Shown piece by piece: positions 34,484 through 44,451 of a stretch of 64,000 nucleotides of DNA. The notes under the pieces are model-generated. The model ran no database searches. It was given only the letters and a program-made list of their open reading frames with translations, and was not told the origin of the DNA. The DNA lies in contig QAXK01000427.1 in NCBI GenBank assembly GCA_004335735.1, forward strand, positions 16,774-80,773, in the 5' to 3' direction. The DNA is from Chlorella sp. KRBP (Eukaryota > Chlorophyta > Trebouxiophyceae > Chlorellales > Chlorellaceae). Positions within the stretch are counted from its first letter, which is position 1; every line of letters starts with the position of its first letter. The position numbers and the translations under genes are program-made.

Positions 34484-36329
34484 ATGGCGGAGGGGCCACT
34501 GCAGGTGGCAGAGGCTACGCCAGCGCCAGAGGAGGACATGCAGGTGGTGGCTAATGGCGACGCGGCAGGTGGCGGAGGTGCCGCCGCGGCGGCAGAGGGC
34601 CAGGGGCAGGACCAGCAGCCCGACGCGCAGGCGGCAGATCAGACGCAGCACCGCAGCAAGCCCAAGCAGAAGAAGCGGGGGCGCTCAGCGGCGGCCGCGC
34701 AAGAGGACGTGGCGCTGGTGGCCAGCCAGGCGGAGCACGTGCGCATCGTCCGGGTGCGTCGTCGCTCGAAATCGTGTGGGGCGTCTCGCACACACTCGTC
34801 GCCGTGCTGCAGTGTCTCCAGCATGTGAGTGTCTGCAGCACAGTATCTGCCTCACATTCGTCCAGCGACCCTGCCACGCGCGCAGGTAGACACGCGCAAG
34901 GACGTCAACTCGGACGACCGCAGCGTGGTGCAATTGTCAAAGGTGGGCCGGGCGGCGCAGCTGGTGGTGTCGGAGGACCGCCGTAGCGTGACGGGACACA
35001 AGGGCTTCAGGACGGCGCGCGGCTCGCACGGGGTATACCAGGTGAGAGGGCGGTGATGACTGGTGCGAGGTGCCTCGTGCGCATGGACACGTGCAAGCGG
35101 GCAAAGCATGCGTGGCCGGCATGTCATCACATGCGCGTGTGGATGCCCGTGCAGCGGCGGTGCCAAGCCAACGTGTGTGTGCGCGTGCGCCTTCTCCGCC
35201 ACGCTCTCGCAGGGCGGGACGTGGTACTGCGAGGTGGAGGTGGTGCACCTTGGCCGCACCGGCCACGTGCGGCTGGGCTGGTGCACGCAGCGTGCCGAGC
35301 TGCAGGCGCCCGTGGGCTTTGACGGCTTTGGCGTGTGCTACCGGGACCTGGAGGGCAGCAAGGTGCACAAGGGGCTGAGGGAGGCGTACGGCAAGCCATA
35401 CAGGGAGGGCGACGTGGTGAGTTGAGCTGAGGGGAGGGGGCTAATGGGACGCGCTACACGTGTCAATGCAAACGGCGGCGTTTTGGGCCTCTGCGTGTCG
35501 GGCTGCACGTCATGAGTGCTAGTGCTCTCTCCTGGTGCAGGTGGGCCTGATGATTTACATGCCCGAGGGAGGGCGCAGCATGGAGCAGACAGACCGCCCG
35601 GTGGCCCGGTACAAGGGAGCGCTCTACTATGTGGAAGAGGCGGAGCCAGAGCCGCAGCCACTCAAGGTGAGCGCGTCTTGCTGTGGCTCAAAAGCAGCGG
35701 CTGCTAGGTGACTGGCCAGTGTGTTGGGTCGCTTGTGTGCTTGCCGAATCCCTGCTGTCAGAGTGGAGAGAAGCTCTGCCCAGTAATGACCAAACAGCGA
35801 CCAGTGCGTTCGCCTCCCCTTTGCGTTGCACCACAGGGCAGCAAGGTGGCGTTCACCCTCAACGGCGAGCTGCAGGGCGTGGCGTACACTGACCTGCTGG
35901 AGGGCACCTACTACCCAGCTGCCTCCCTCTACACGCAGCCGCAGCAGTCCGAGGGCGCCACGGTGCGCTTCAACTTTGGGCCTGACTTCAAGTACCCGCC
36001 GCCACAGGTGTGTGGACTTGCTTGCCATCTGTGTGCACTGACTCTCAGTGACGCGTTGGAATGGAGGGACCTGCCGCACGCAAGGTGCAACGGGTGCCGT
36101 GGCGTCGTTTTGGCCGCAGTTGGAGGACTGCCCTCCCGCCCAGCCCGTCTCCAGCCTGGCCCAAGCGCCCGTGCCCCCAGAAGCAGCGGCTGCGCTGACG
36201 CCTGGTGCACCTGGAACGGGCGGCGGTGACGGGGCGGTGGCGCCCAGCGCACCGGACGCGGGCGGCATGGAGGTGGAGGCGGCGGCAGGCGGTTCTGTTG
36301 CTGGCGCTGCGGCCATGGATGTTGCGTGA
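34484..36329 (+). CDS. ASH2L: ASH2-like COMPASS subunit (SPRY domain)
   Basis: Core subunit of H3K4 methyltransferase complexes. Six exons join in phase: 34484-34753, 34886-35041, 35213-35416, 35541-35666, 35837-36007 and 36120-36329, giving 378 residues. A low-complexity amino end (Ala/Gly/Gln-rich, then a basic KPKQKKRGRS) precedes the ASH2 SPRY domain: GGTWYCEVEVVHLGRTGHV, RLGWCTQRAELQAPVGFDG, YRDLEGSKVHK, EGDVVGLMIYMP and FNFGPDFKYPPP. The carboxy end is acidic/Ala-rich. As in plant TRAUCO, there is no amino-terminal PHD/winged-helix part. The start ATG has a good context (AAG before, G after). It is probably expressed together with the upstream TOM6 ORF. Confidence 0.94.
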
Positions 36330-36895
36330 TGCGCTCGAGTTGCTGCAAATCACAAGCTGTCGACGAGTTCGAATCGAATGACTCGTTCAGCGCGCGCCCT
36401 CGCCTGGAATCGGCGCCAGAAGCCGTCCGCGCACAACGCCAACGCACTGCAGTCAGGCGCTGGATCCTCGATCGCCGCACACGCAGACTGCTCCGGCCTG
36501 CGCCAGGCCGCTCCACCCTGCGCCAGGCGGCCAGCAGTCCACTCAATGCGCATTTGAGCACCTGCAAGAGCGCCTGGGGGCCTGCCACAGTGTGTTCGTC
36601 CACAGGTGAGTTGGTGGCGCACGGGGACGCGCCAACGGTGGGCCATCACGCAGCAAACTGCCGCCACGGCGTGCGTCCAGCACTGCAAGCAGGCGAGCAG
36701 CACCATCCAGAAGGGCATGCACGCAGCGACAAGTGCCACACAAGGGCGCGCCACGCACGCACACTGACTAACCGCCTCCGCAGGGCCCGCATCGCGTGAT
36801 CACCCACCGCCAGCGCCGTTGAGACAGCAAGCGTGGGCTCCTCAACACGCTGCTTCCACTCACCAAGCAGCCACTACGCAGACTCAGCGCAAATC
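36330..36895 (+). promoter_or_regulatory. Spacer with metallophosphoesterase promoter by position
   Basis: 566 bp between the ASH2L stop and the phosphoesterase start, same strand. No further gene or known motif is recognised. Confidence 0.4.
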
Positions 36896-39890
36896 ATGAC
36901 CGCCGCCGCGCACAGGCGTCCCCGCACGCTGGCAGCGGTGGCCCTCCTCCTACCGCTCCTCGCCAGCGCATCAGCAGCAGCAGCATTACCACCAGCAGCA
37001 CCGTCAGCAGACGTGCTCAGCACCGTGCGGCTTCACCTGGTGCAGAAGGGGCACATCACCGCCTCCACCCCTGCCGCCACCGCCGAGGCGTATGTGCGCG
37101 CGTACGTGGAGGTGCTTCAAGCCTACGTGTCCAACAGCTCAGCGGTGCTCAGCGCCAGGGTGGGCAGGCAGCCGGGGGAGCTGAGTGGTCGGCACGCACA
37201 GGTGGGGTAGGGGATTAGGTAATGGGGCACCACGCACAGGAGTGGTGTGGGGTAGGGGAGGGGCAGTGGAAGTGGTGTAGTGGAAGGGGGGCAGTGGAAG
37301 GTGGGCAGGGCGAGGCAAAGGAGGGGCAAGGCAGCGGAAGGTGGGGTGGGGTGCGGCTGGTGTGCTGTTGTATAAAGCATTGCAGTGGCAGACGCTGAGC
37401 GGTCAGCACGTGCGCACAAGTGTGGGTGGCCCTCTGTCCACCGTGCCGATGCCGCGACTCTCTTTCCTCGCCCGCTGCGGCTCGCTGCCTGACGCCCTTG
37501 ACGCGGCCCTCCTCCATCATAACCTGTTGCTCTTGTTCGCTGCCGTGACCTCCTCCTCCTCACCCGCAGCACCTCGCTGACGTATTGGAGGAGGCGTGGT
37601 GCCAGCGCACGGGCACCTGCACCAGCGCGGCTGATGGCGGGGGAGGGCTGCGTGCGCTGCTGGACATTGCAGACAAGCTCAAGGGCACGCCACCCAAGGA
37701 CTTCACGGCCATCCTGGCGTGGGCGGCGGCGGCCAGCCTGGTGGGCAACGATGAGGGCTCCTCACAGGTGTGGCTTGGTGGGCAACGATGAGGGCTCCTC
37801 ACAGGTGTGGCTTGGTGGGGAACGATGAGGGCTCCTCACAGGTGTGGCTTGTGGGTGGGAGGGTGGGCGCAGGCATGATGGGCAACAAGTGGGGCCGCGC
37901 AGGGCAAGCCCACAGGAGCAACAGACCGTTCTGTACGTGCCACTGACTTGTAAGCCCTCTCCCATCGGGCGCAGTCCACACCGGCATGCACAGGCGGCAA
38001 TCAAATGGTGCTGCATAGCACGATGCGCCGCACATGACATCAACGCACGCACGCACGCACGCACCTGCAGGTGACCAAGTACGCTGACATTGACGCCAAG
38101 TGGGCCAACTGCATCATCGACAGCATCGGCGCCACCATCAAGTACCGCCCCGCTTTCAACGTGACCACGTCCTACGTCTACCCACTGCGGGCGGCCAACA
38201 GCACCAGCGCCGCCACCAGCGGCACCGTCAAGATTGCCATCCTGGGCGACTGGGGCACGGGCCAGCCGCAGGAGCTGGACATGCTGGACCGCATCGTCAA
38301 GAAACACGCGCCTGACATGGTGCGTGTGCTTAGCATGGGTGTTTAGCCACCCGTTCACATGGCACGCAAAAGCACGTCGATGATGCAATCTTGTTGGTAG
38401 TGTGGGCACACTGTGGGGCCACCTATTGCTCATCTTCCCACCTTTTGCTCGCTGCTGACCCTCTGTGCGTGGGGTGCAACGGCACGCCACCCCGTTACGC
38501 CACCTGTGCTGTCAACAACCACACACTGCTGCGCGGTGCAGGTGCTGCACCTCGGCGACGTGTACTATTCAGGCACGCAGGACGAGCAGGACGAGCACAT
38601 ATACAAGTGAGTGAGTCTCTCGGTCAAGCAACGCGGCAGGCCGCCCTCTTCTCCACCACGCACCCGGCGTGCGCGTCTGCCACGCACACACGCGTCGGGG
38701 CGGCCTTCAAACCGCCCTTGCGTGTGCACATGGCGTCTAACTGCCTGCAGGCCGGTGCGCCAGTACCTCGGGCCAGGCATTCAGTTCTACACCATCCCGG
38801 GAAACCACGATTACTACGCCGGAGGGCAGGGGTTCCTCGACACGATTGACAAGCTGCGCAAGGACGGCGTCACCAAGCAGCAGGGGTCGTTCTGGGCGCT
38901 GGAGGGGGCGCAGTGGGTCATCATTGGCTTGGACACAGCCAGGACGGACAACAACCCAAGGGATGTAGGTGAGGCGGGGCATGGAAGTGTGTGCAAGCTG
39001 ACCTGACGCATGAGATCATCTAGAACTGTACTGTTTGCAGAGGCAGAGTCAGGCGGCTCCTGTGGTGTGCTTCCTGAGACCAGTCGCCCGCCACTTCCAA
39101 GTCTCCAGAGTGCCACTTGAGTGGCTTCCTGGTGCCTTTGCCTCCCCCAAAAACGCGCCACCTGCAGACACGGCCATGCCCTACCTGGAGGCCAACCAGC
39201 TGCAGTGGGCGCTCCTCAAGCTGAAGAAAGCCAAGGCCGCCAACAAGCGCATCATCCTGGCGTCCCACCACCAGCTCTTCACCTCCCACAGCACCGTGGG
39301 CCAGATCAACGACACGTGGCCCGCCGTCAACGTGCGGCTCTACACGCAGCTGTCGGCCTACTTGCGCTCGGTGGCGGTTTGGTTCTGGGGCCACGAGCAC
39401 TCGATCCAGGCCTTTGCGCCGTACGTGGGCCTGAGGAGGGGCAGGCTGCTGGGCAACTCTGGCGTGCCAGTGCTGCAGTCGTCAAACGTGAGCGCTTTTG
39501 GCAGGTTTGCCTCTTTGCGCGGGATCGTCTAACGCACCCTCTTGGATCCACGTGGGATGGACGGGTAGGGAGGGCGCGCCGACCGTATGGCGACACAATC
39601 GCCATCACACTGCACGCCACACGCCATGCTCTCCTGTTGCCACGCAGCCGTACGAGCCCAACGGCGACCTGACCGTGCCCAAGGGTGAGAAGGGCCTGCC
39701 CACCTCGCTCCCTGGCTCCCCGCAGTCCTCCGAGGCCTCCTTTGGCTACTACCTGCAGCACTCGTTCGCCATCCTCACGCTCACGGGCAGAGTCGCCTCA
39801 ATCGAGTACTACCAGCAGGACTGGGACTGCTTCATCAGGAAGGACTGCGAGTGGAGCGATCCCACGCTCATGTGGAGGGAGAAGTTCTGA
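36896..39890 (+). CDS. Secreted calcineurin-like metallophosphoesterase
   Basis: Dinuclear-metal phosphohydrolase fold, related to purple acid phosphatases. Seven exons join in phase: 36896-37159, 37570-37767, 38071-38319, 38542-38606, 38751-38968, 39168-39487 and 39648-39890, giving 518 residues. The amino end (LAAVALLLPLLASASAAAA) is a signal peptide. Metal motifs in order: AILGDWGTG (GDxG), LHLGDVYYSG (GDx), PGNHDYYAG (GNHD), LASHHQLF (His) and WGHEHS (GHxH); all are present. Sequons include SNSS, FNVT, ANST, INDT and SNVS, in line with export. The substrate cannot be told. An about 230-residue amino-terminal region before the catalytic fold is not recognised. The donor of exon 2 is repeated downstream three times (see 37741-37850). 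Confidence 0.9.
37741..37850 (+). repeat. Three-copy exon-end/donor repeat in phosphoesterase gene
   Basis: GTGGGCAACGATGAGGGCTC plus CTCACAGGTGTGGCTTG occurs three times with a period of about 37 bp. Copy one is the true end of exon 37570-37767; copies two and three lie in the intron with intact GT donors. Confidence 0.95.
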
Positions 39891-40433
39891 GGCGGTTGCA
39901 ACTGCGCACGATTGCTGCGCTGCTGTTATCATAAATTGCGCACCTGCTGCTTGCTGTACCGCTGCTTACCGCATCATCATCATCATCATCATCATCAGGC
40001 GCATCATCAAGCATCGTTTTTGCTGCCTGATGCCACCTGTTTCGAGTTTAATTTCAAATCGGCGATAGCCTCTTGCGGCGCTCCGTGCTCGGCTCGCCGA
40101 AAAGGTCCTCGCGTGTCCACCAGAAAGGCTTGCCGCGCGCTGCTGGCCGCCATCGCGCTCCGATCGGCTGCGGAGTCTCGCTTGAGATAGGGCCACCCGG
40201 AGGCTCGCCAAAGCCAGCCACAGCGTGATGGAGGCAGCATGCAGCACCTCAGCAAGCTCAGATGCCGCCTCAAGACGCTTCAATGGGAATGTGGCGGGCG
40301 GCAGGCGGTCTCATGCGCCTGGCAGCAGGTGCGCCGCTCGCTAGTATGCTCGGGGCCTGAGCCACCTCAATGTACCCTGCGATCCAGCGGAATGTGGCCA
40401 TCAGGGAGCGAAGGATGATCTCCACCGCAAGGG
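39891..40433 (+). other. Spacer between phosphoesterase and methyltransferase genes
   Basis: It holds an (ATC)n tract at about 39973-39997. No gene is recognised. It should contain the phosphoesterase 3' UTR and the methyltransferase promoter. Confidence 0.45.
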
Positions 40434-43400
40434 GTGCTGTGGCCGGCCACGAGTCGCCTCAAGGTCACAGGCCGGTGCAGCGATGCAGCACCGCTGCATC
40501 CCTGGACGCCGTTGCTGCAAGGCGCAAGCGGCAGCAATGCAAGCTTGAGAGCAGCCACCAATCCACGTGCCCGCAGGTGCCGGCTCCAGACCGTGGCGCC
40601 CTTGCTAGCGGCGCTCCTAGCAGTGGGCTGCGCTCTGGCGGGACGTGCGTCAGCCCGGTCAGGCATATCCGGGCTGACCATGTGGCAGGTGCACGCTGGG
40701 CGAGAACAGTCCCCTTGGCAGCAACACCAGCAACACCAGCGACACCAGTGCAAGGCCGCTTGCGCCCCTGCATCACCCGTTGCCCCTGTGTCACCTGTGA
40801 CTGGCCACAGATCGAGGCCAGTCGCAACTTGAGCCTGTGGAGGAGTACACTGTTTGCCAGGACAATGATGGTGAGGGGTGGGGCAGGTGCAGGTCCTGCC
40901 GCAGGCCCTGTGCGCAGCCGTGCCCGCTGCACAGGACTGCGGTGGTTGCCAGCCAGTCAGCCAGCCAGAGGTGCCTGCCTGTGGCAGTGGCAAGTTTGGC
41001 ATAGAGGTGTTCCTCGCCCCGTCCCTTGATGCCAGGTCCTCCCATCATGCGTGCACCCGTCCACAGTCTGATCCGTGCTGCCTTGGTTGCTGCGTCCTGA
41101 CGCCCCATTTGCAAGCTGCACACACACACTGTGCCTGCCTGCACCGCTCACAGCTACTTCCCTCATGTGCCCCCTTCACCCTGCAGAGCTACAAGGACAA
41201 CATGCAGGAGTGGTTTGAGAAGGCGGAGGCGGAGGGGCGTGGACCTGACTGGGGCGGGAGGCAGTACGGACTGGAGCCTGAGCAGTTGGGGAGGTCCAGA
41301 GCGGTGGGTGGTGTGCTAACCGTGTGTGTGGGGTGTGTAGCTTGCAAACGGGGCTTCAGGCCGCATCAATCAAGGCAGCGCAGATCAGCAGCGAGGTGTG
41401 GTGAGATATGCACTTGGTGTGGGGACAGGTGGCGGGAAGCTTCCGGGTGAGATACGGGGAAGGGAGAGCAGCGGGCGTCGCGTGGCAGTGCAGGTGTCAA
41501 CGTGAGACATGCATGCTTCGCACAGGCTCGCTTGCCCCCTCCCCAAACCCGCATGCAGGTCTTTGACGTGATGAACCCCTTCATGACGTGCCCTCCCCCC
41601 GGCGTGCTGACCAAGGTGGGCGGCGTCATCTACCGGGGCGAGCTGGACGGGCACAAGCTGCTGTGCGACATGAGCGAGTTCAAGAAGGGGCCCTGCGTGG
41701 TGTTCAGCCTGGGCAGGTACGTGTGCAGGTGCTCAAGGCTTGATTCACAGCCTCAGGGTGCGTGTGTGTAGCCTGCAAACGGAGCGGCCAGGCGATCTTG
41801 GGCCTTGGCATGTGCATGGTGCCTGTGCAGTCGGCTTTTCAGACAACGGGATGGTGGGCACGACGTGCCATGCAAGCGCGCCTCTTACCCTTTATTGCGT
41901 GTGGTGCTCGCAGCTTCAACGAGACGTCGTTTGAAAAGGCAATCCTGGACACCACGGCCTGTGACGTTTACACCTTTGACTGCACCATTGAGTGCAACAC
42001 GCTGGGGCCAAGGCACAAGTGCGTGATTGCTGCCTTCACCCTTGCCTTGCCTTTTTTGCCTGTCACCCTGCTGGCTCATCTCTTACCCAGCCCCACACCA
42101 GTCTGCCAGCGCACCTCTCCTATCGTGTTGACGCTGGGTCCCAGCTAGCAGAAAGGAGGGCTTCCCGTGTGTCGAGGAGACACAGGGCAGTGAAGCGTGG
42201 AGGTCACCCATGGTGCGTTGCCCCCTCCCCTCCACCCCTTTGCTCTGTGCAGGTACTTTAAGAAGTGCATTGGGTCGGGTGGGACCGTGGGCGGGAGGCA
42301 GGTGGGCGTGGCCGAGAGCCACACCACTGTCTCCGTGTGGAAGGACACGCTAGAGTGAGTGCGAGGCAGAGTGAGAGCTAGAGTGAGAGCTAGCTGGTGC
42401 CTGCAAGCAGCGAGGGCGTGGTGCTTGTCGGTTCCCACCCTGGCCTGCGCCCCTCCGTTCCTGCATGACCAGAGCCGCACAGCCACACACTACGCGTGTC
42501 GTGCTTGTCGTGTGGGCATGGAGCACCACGTCAAGGCCAAGGCGCATCGATCACATGTTGTCCCCTGGCCTTGCAGCACGTTCAAGGAGCTGACCAAGAA
42601 GTGGACGGGCAGCAAGGCGGAGGAGCAGAAGGCGCTGGACTTCATCTCATGGAATGAGGCGGTCAAGTTGGCGGGGGTGGACAAGTGAGTGGGTGGGTGG
42701 GAGGAACAGCGTACCCTGGTGACGCTCATCTCTTGGAATGAGGCAGGCTGGCAGGACTGGACCAGTGAGTCTAGGCGTTTGGAGCCTGGCAATCAGGCCA
42801 AGGCCCAGGGCAGGGCGCGGGAAGGGTCCTGCCATGCGCAAACGCCTGTGTGTGTGTAGCTTGCAAATGGGACTTCCGGCCTGTGAAGTGTGGACCGCCT
42901 GCTTGCTTTGCCGGGTGTGGAGCTCAACACGCACAAACTTGCGCGGCAGGCAGAGAACCAGCAGCAAGAGCAGCGCAGGGTCCTGAACACATTGTGTCCT
43001 TGCCCTTGTTGCCTGTGCCCTCTGTGTGTGTGCAGGGTCGACATTCTCAAGGTGAAGCGGAGTGCACACACTCCGCCGTGGCCGCCTGGGTACTGTGTAC
43101 TGTATGCTAGCGGCGTACATCTGCATGGCGCTCCCTGGCGCCGGTGTGGCGTGTACGAGAGGGGCTTGCATGGCACGCCATGCCCACACAGCGAACGCGT
43201 GTGGCAGCGGGCAGTGGGAGGCGTGCTGGGTCAAGGGGTGGAGTTCACCTGCTTGAGACCCAAGCAGGAACGACACCAGCACCACCTCTGGTGCCGCATG
43301 CCCGCAAGCCCTCGCAGATCGACATTGAGGGCTTTGAGTACGACGCGCTAGGGCTTGCCTTCACCGAGGGGGACACCACGCTGCCGCAGCAAATCTCCAT

Positions 43401-44195
43401 GGAGGTGCACGTGATCAACAAGGGCGCGCCGGAGAACGACTTTGGAGGGTGAGGCAGCCAACCACTTGGGTGTGAGTGGCTTGCTGTTCGGATGCACCTC
43501 AGAAGTCAAGCTGTGTTGGTTTGGCCCCGCTGAACAGCACTGAACGCTGGTGAAGTTTAAACCAAAAGGGCCGGCAGCGCGCTGTCATGTTGCTGCTTGT
43601 GGTGGTGGTTGCGGTGGTTGTGGTGCGTGCAGCATCACGTGGTCGCGCCAGCGCTTCACCCTGTCCCAGCTGGCACTGTGGGCCAACCATTTTGCCAACC
43701 TGGGTTACGGCATCGTCAGCCGGGACGACAACCCACTGTGAGCGCACGCTGCCCCTGACCCGGATGCATATGCTGTGACCTGGCCTGCCGCTAACCTACC
43801 ATTGCTGCTGATCCCTGCGGGGCTGCGGTGGGGCGCCCCACCTGCAAGCGACGCATACGCGGCTACTTCCCAGATCTCTGCCTGCCCTCCCTGCAACCAA
43901 CACACACGCTCTGCCTGCGCCCGCATGCATGTTGTCATTTAAGACCCTGCTACGCGACCCTGCTGCTCACCCGTCCTAACCCCTGCCCTTGCCCCCACAT
44001 GCACATGCACACAGGTGCGAGTGGTGCTCCGAGTTCACCTTCTACAAGGTGCCCCAGGCCGGTGGCTTCCTGCCAATCTACGTGCACCCGCCCCAAACCC
44101 AGCGCGTGGACAACGTGACGGTGCTGGTGGTCATCATGGCGCTCATGGGGGGAGCCATCGTGTTCCTGGCAGTCAAGTTTGTGCGCAAGCTGTGA
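40434..44195 (+). CDS. FkbM/Methyltransf_22-type methyltransferase, membrane-anchored
   Basis: SAM-dependent methyltransferase of the METTL24-like group; substrate unknown. Exons: about 40434-40686 with hydrophobic VAPLLAALLAVGCALAG (signal anchor), about 40812-40871 (NLSLWRSTLFARTMM), about 41187-41300 (SYKDNMQEWFEKAEAEG), about 41559-41717, about 41915-42019, about 42253-42356, about 42577-42686, about 43037-43051, about 43317-43450, about 43634-43740 and 44015-44195. Motifs: CVVFSLGSFNETSFE (family start), CDVYTFDCT (motif I acidic strand), VDILKIDIEGFEYDAL (hallmark Asp/Glu strand), ISMEVHV and LALWANHFANLGYGI. The carboxy end VTVLVVIMALMGGAIVFLAV followed by KFVRKL is a second membrane helix with a short basic tail. 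The first exon start is the least certain part. Introns carry several copies of dispersed repeat families A and B. Confidence 0.82.
41063..41130 (-). repeat. Dispersed intronic repeat family A, inverted copy
   Basis: On the minus strand, GTGTGTGTGCAGCTTGCAAA is followed by TGGGGCGTCAGGACGC and CAAGGCAGCACGGATCAG, the same word order as the copies at 25681 and 41321. It lies in the intron before the SYKDNMQEW exon. Confidence 0.78.
41321..41395 (+). repeat. Dispersed intronic repeat family A, direct copy
   Basis: GTGTGTAGCTTGCAAACGGG, then CTTCAGGCCGC and CAAGGCAGCGCAGATCAG. It forms an inverted pair with the copy at 41063 around the exon in between. Confidence 0.78.
41761..41800 (+). repeat. 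Dispersed repeat family A, partial copy
   Basis: GTGTGTGTAGCCTGCAAACG followed by GAGCGGCCAGGCGATC. It lies in the next intron of the methyltransferase gene. Confidence 0.7.
42725..42772 (+). repeat. Echo of exon end with donor, methyltransferase gene
   Basis: CTCATCTCTTGGAATGAGGC followed by a degraded GGACTGGACCAGTGAGT repeats the end of the exon at about 42643-42686 (encoding FISWNEAVKLAGVDK) and its GTGAGT donor. Confidence 0.82.
42846..42885 (+). repeat. Dispersed repeat family A, partial copy
   Basis: TGTGTGTGTAGCTTGCAAAT then GGGACTTCCGGCC; fourth copy inside this gene. Confidence 0.7.
43149..43203 (+). repeat. Dispersed intronic repeat family B
   Basis: TGTACGAGAGGGGCTTGCAT followed by GGCACGCCATGCCCACACAG and CGAACGCGT. 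The centre GCATGGCACGCCATGC is a near-palindrome. Related copies are at 63034 (+) and 62069 (-), in the TRP-like gene. Confidence 0.82.
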
Positions 44196-44451
44196 GCCGC
44201 CTGCACACGGGGCTGTGTGCACCTGGCCACGCTGCGCAGCCCTGCTGCTGCTGGCTGCACACGCGCGCGTTTCTCTTCGTCTGGACTTGGCTCTCTCAAC
44301 ACTTGCTTTGCATGGTGCATCATGGCTTATGTAAACGCGAGCGTGCGGCACGGCCCCCTCCACCAGCGCACTGTGGCGGCGGACCAGCCCGAATATGTGG
44401 CACACACACCGCAACCATCGCCCCAGCTCCTCAAGCCACCCCCACCCCGTG
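44196..44451. terminator. Convergent 3' region of methyltransferase (+) and PRPF6 (-)
   Basis: 256 bp between stops. TGTAA, the poly(A) signal of some green algae, occurs at 44340-44344 on the + strand, about 145 nt after the methyltransferase stop; it may be chance. Confidence 0.35.
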
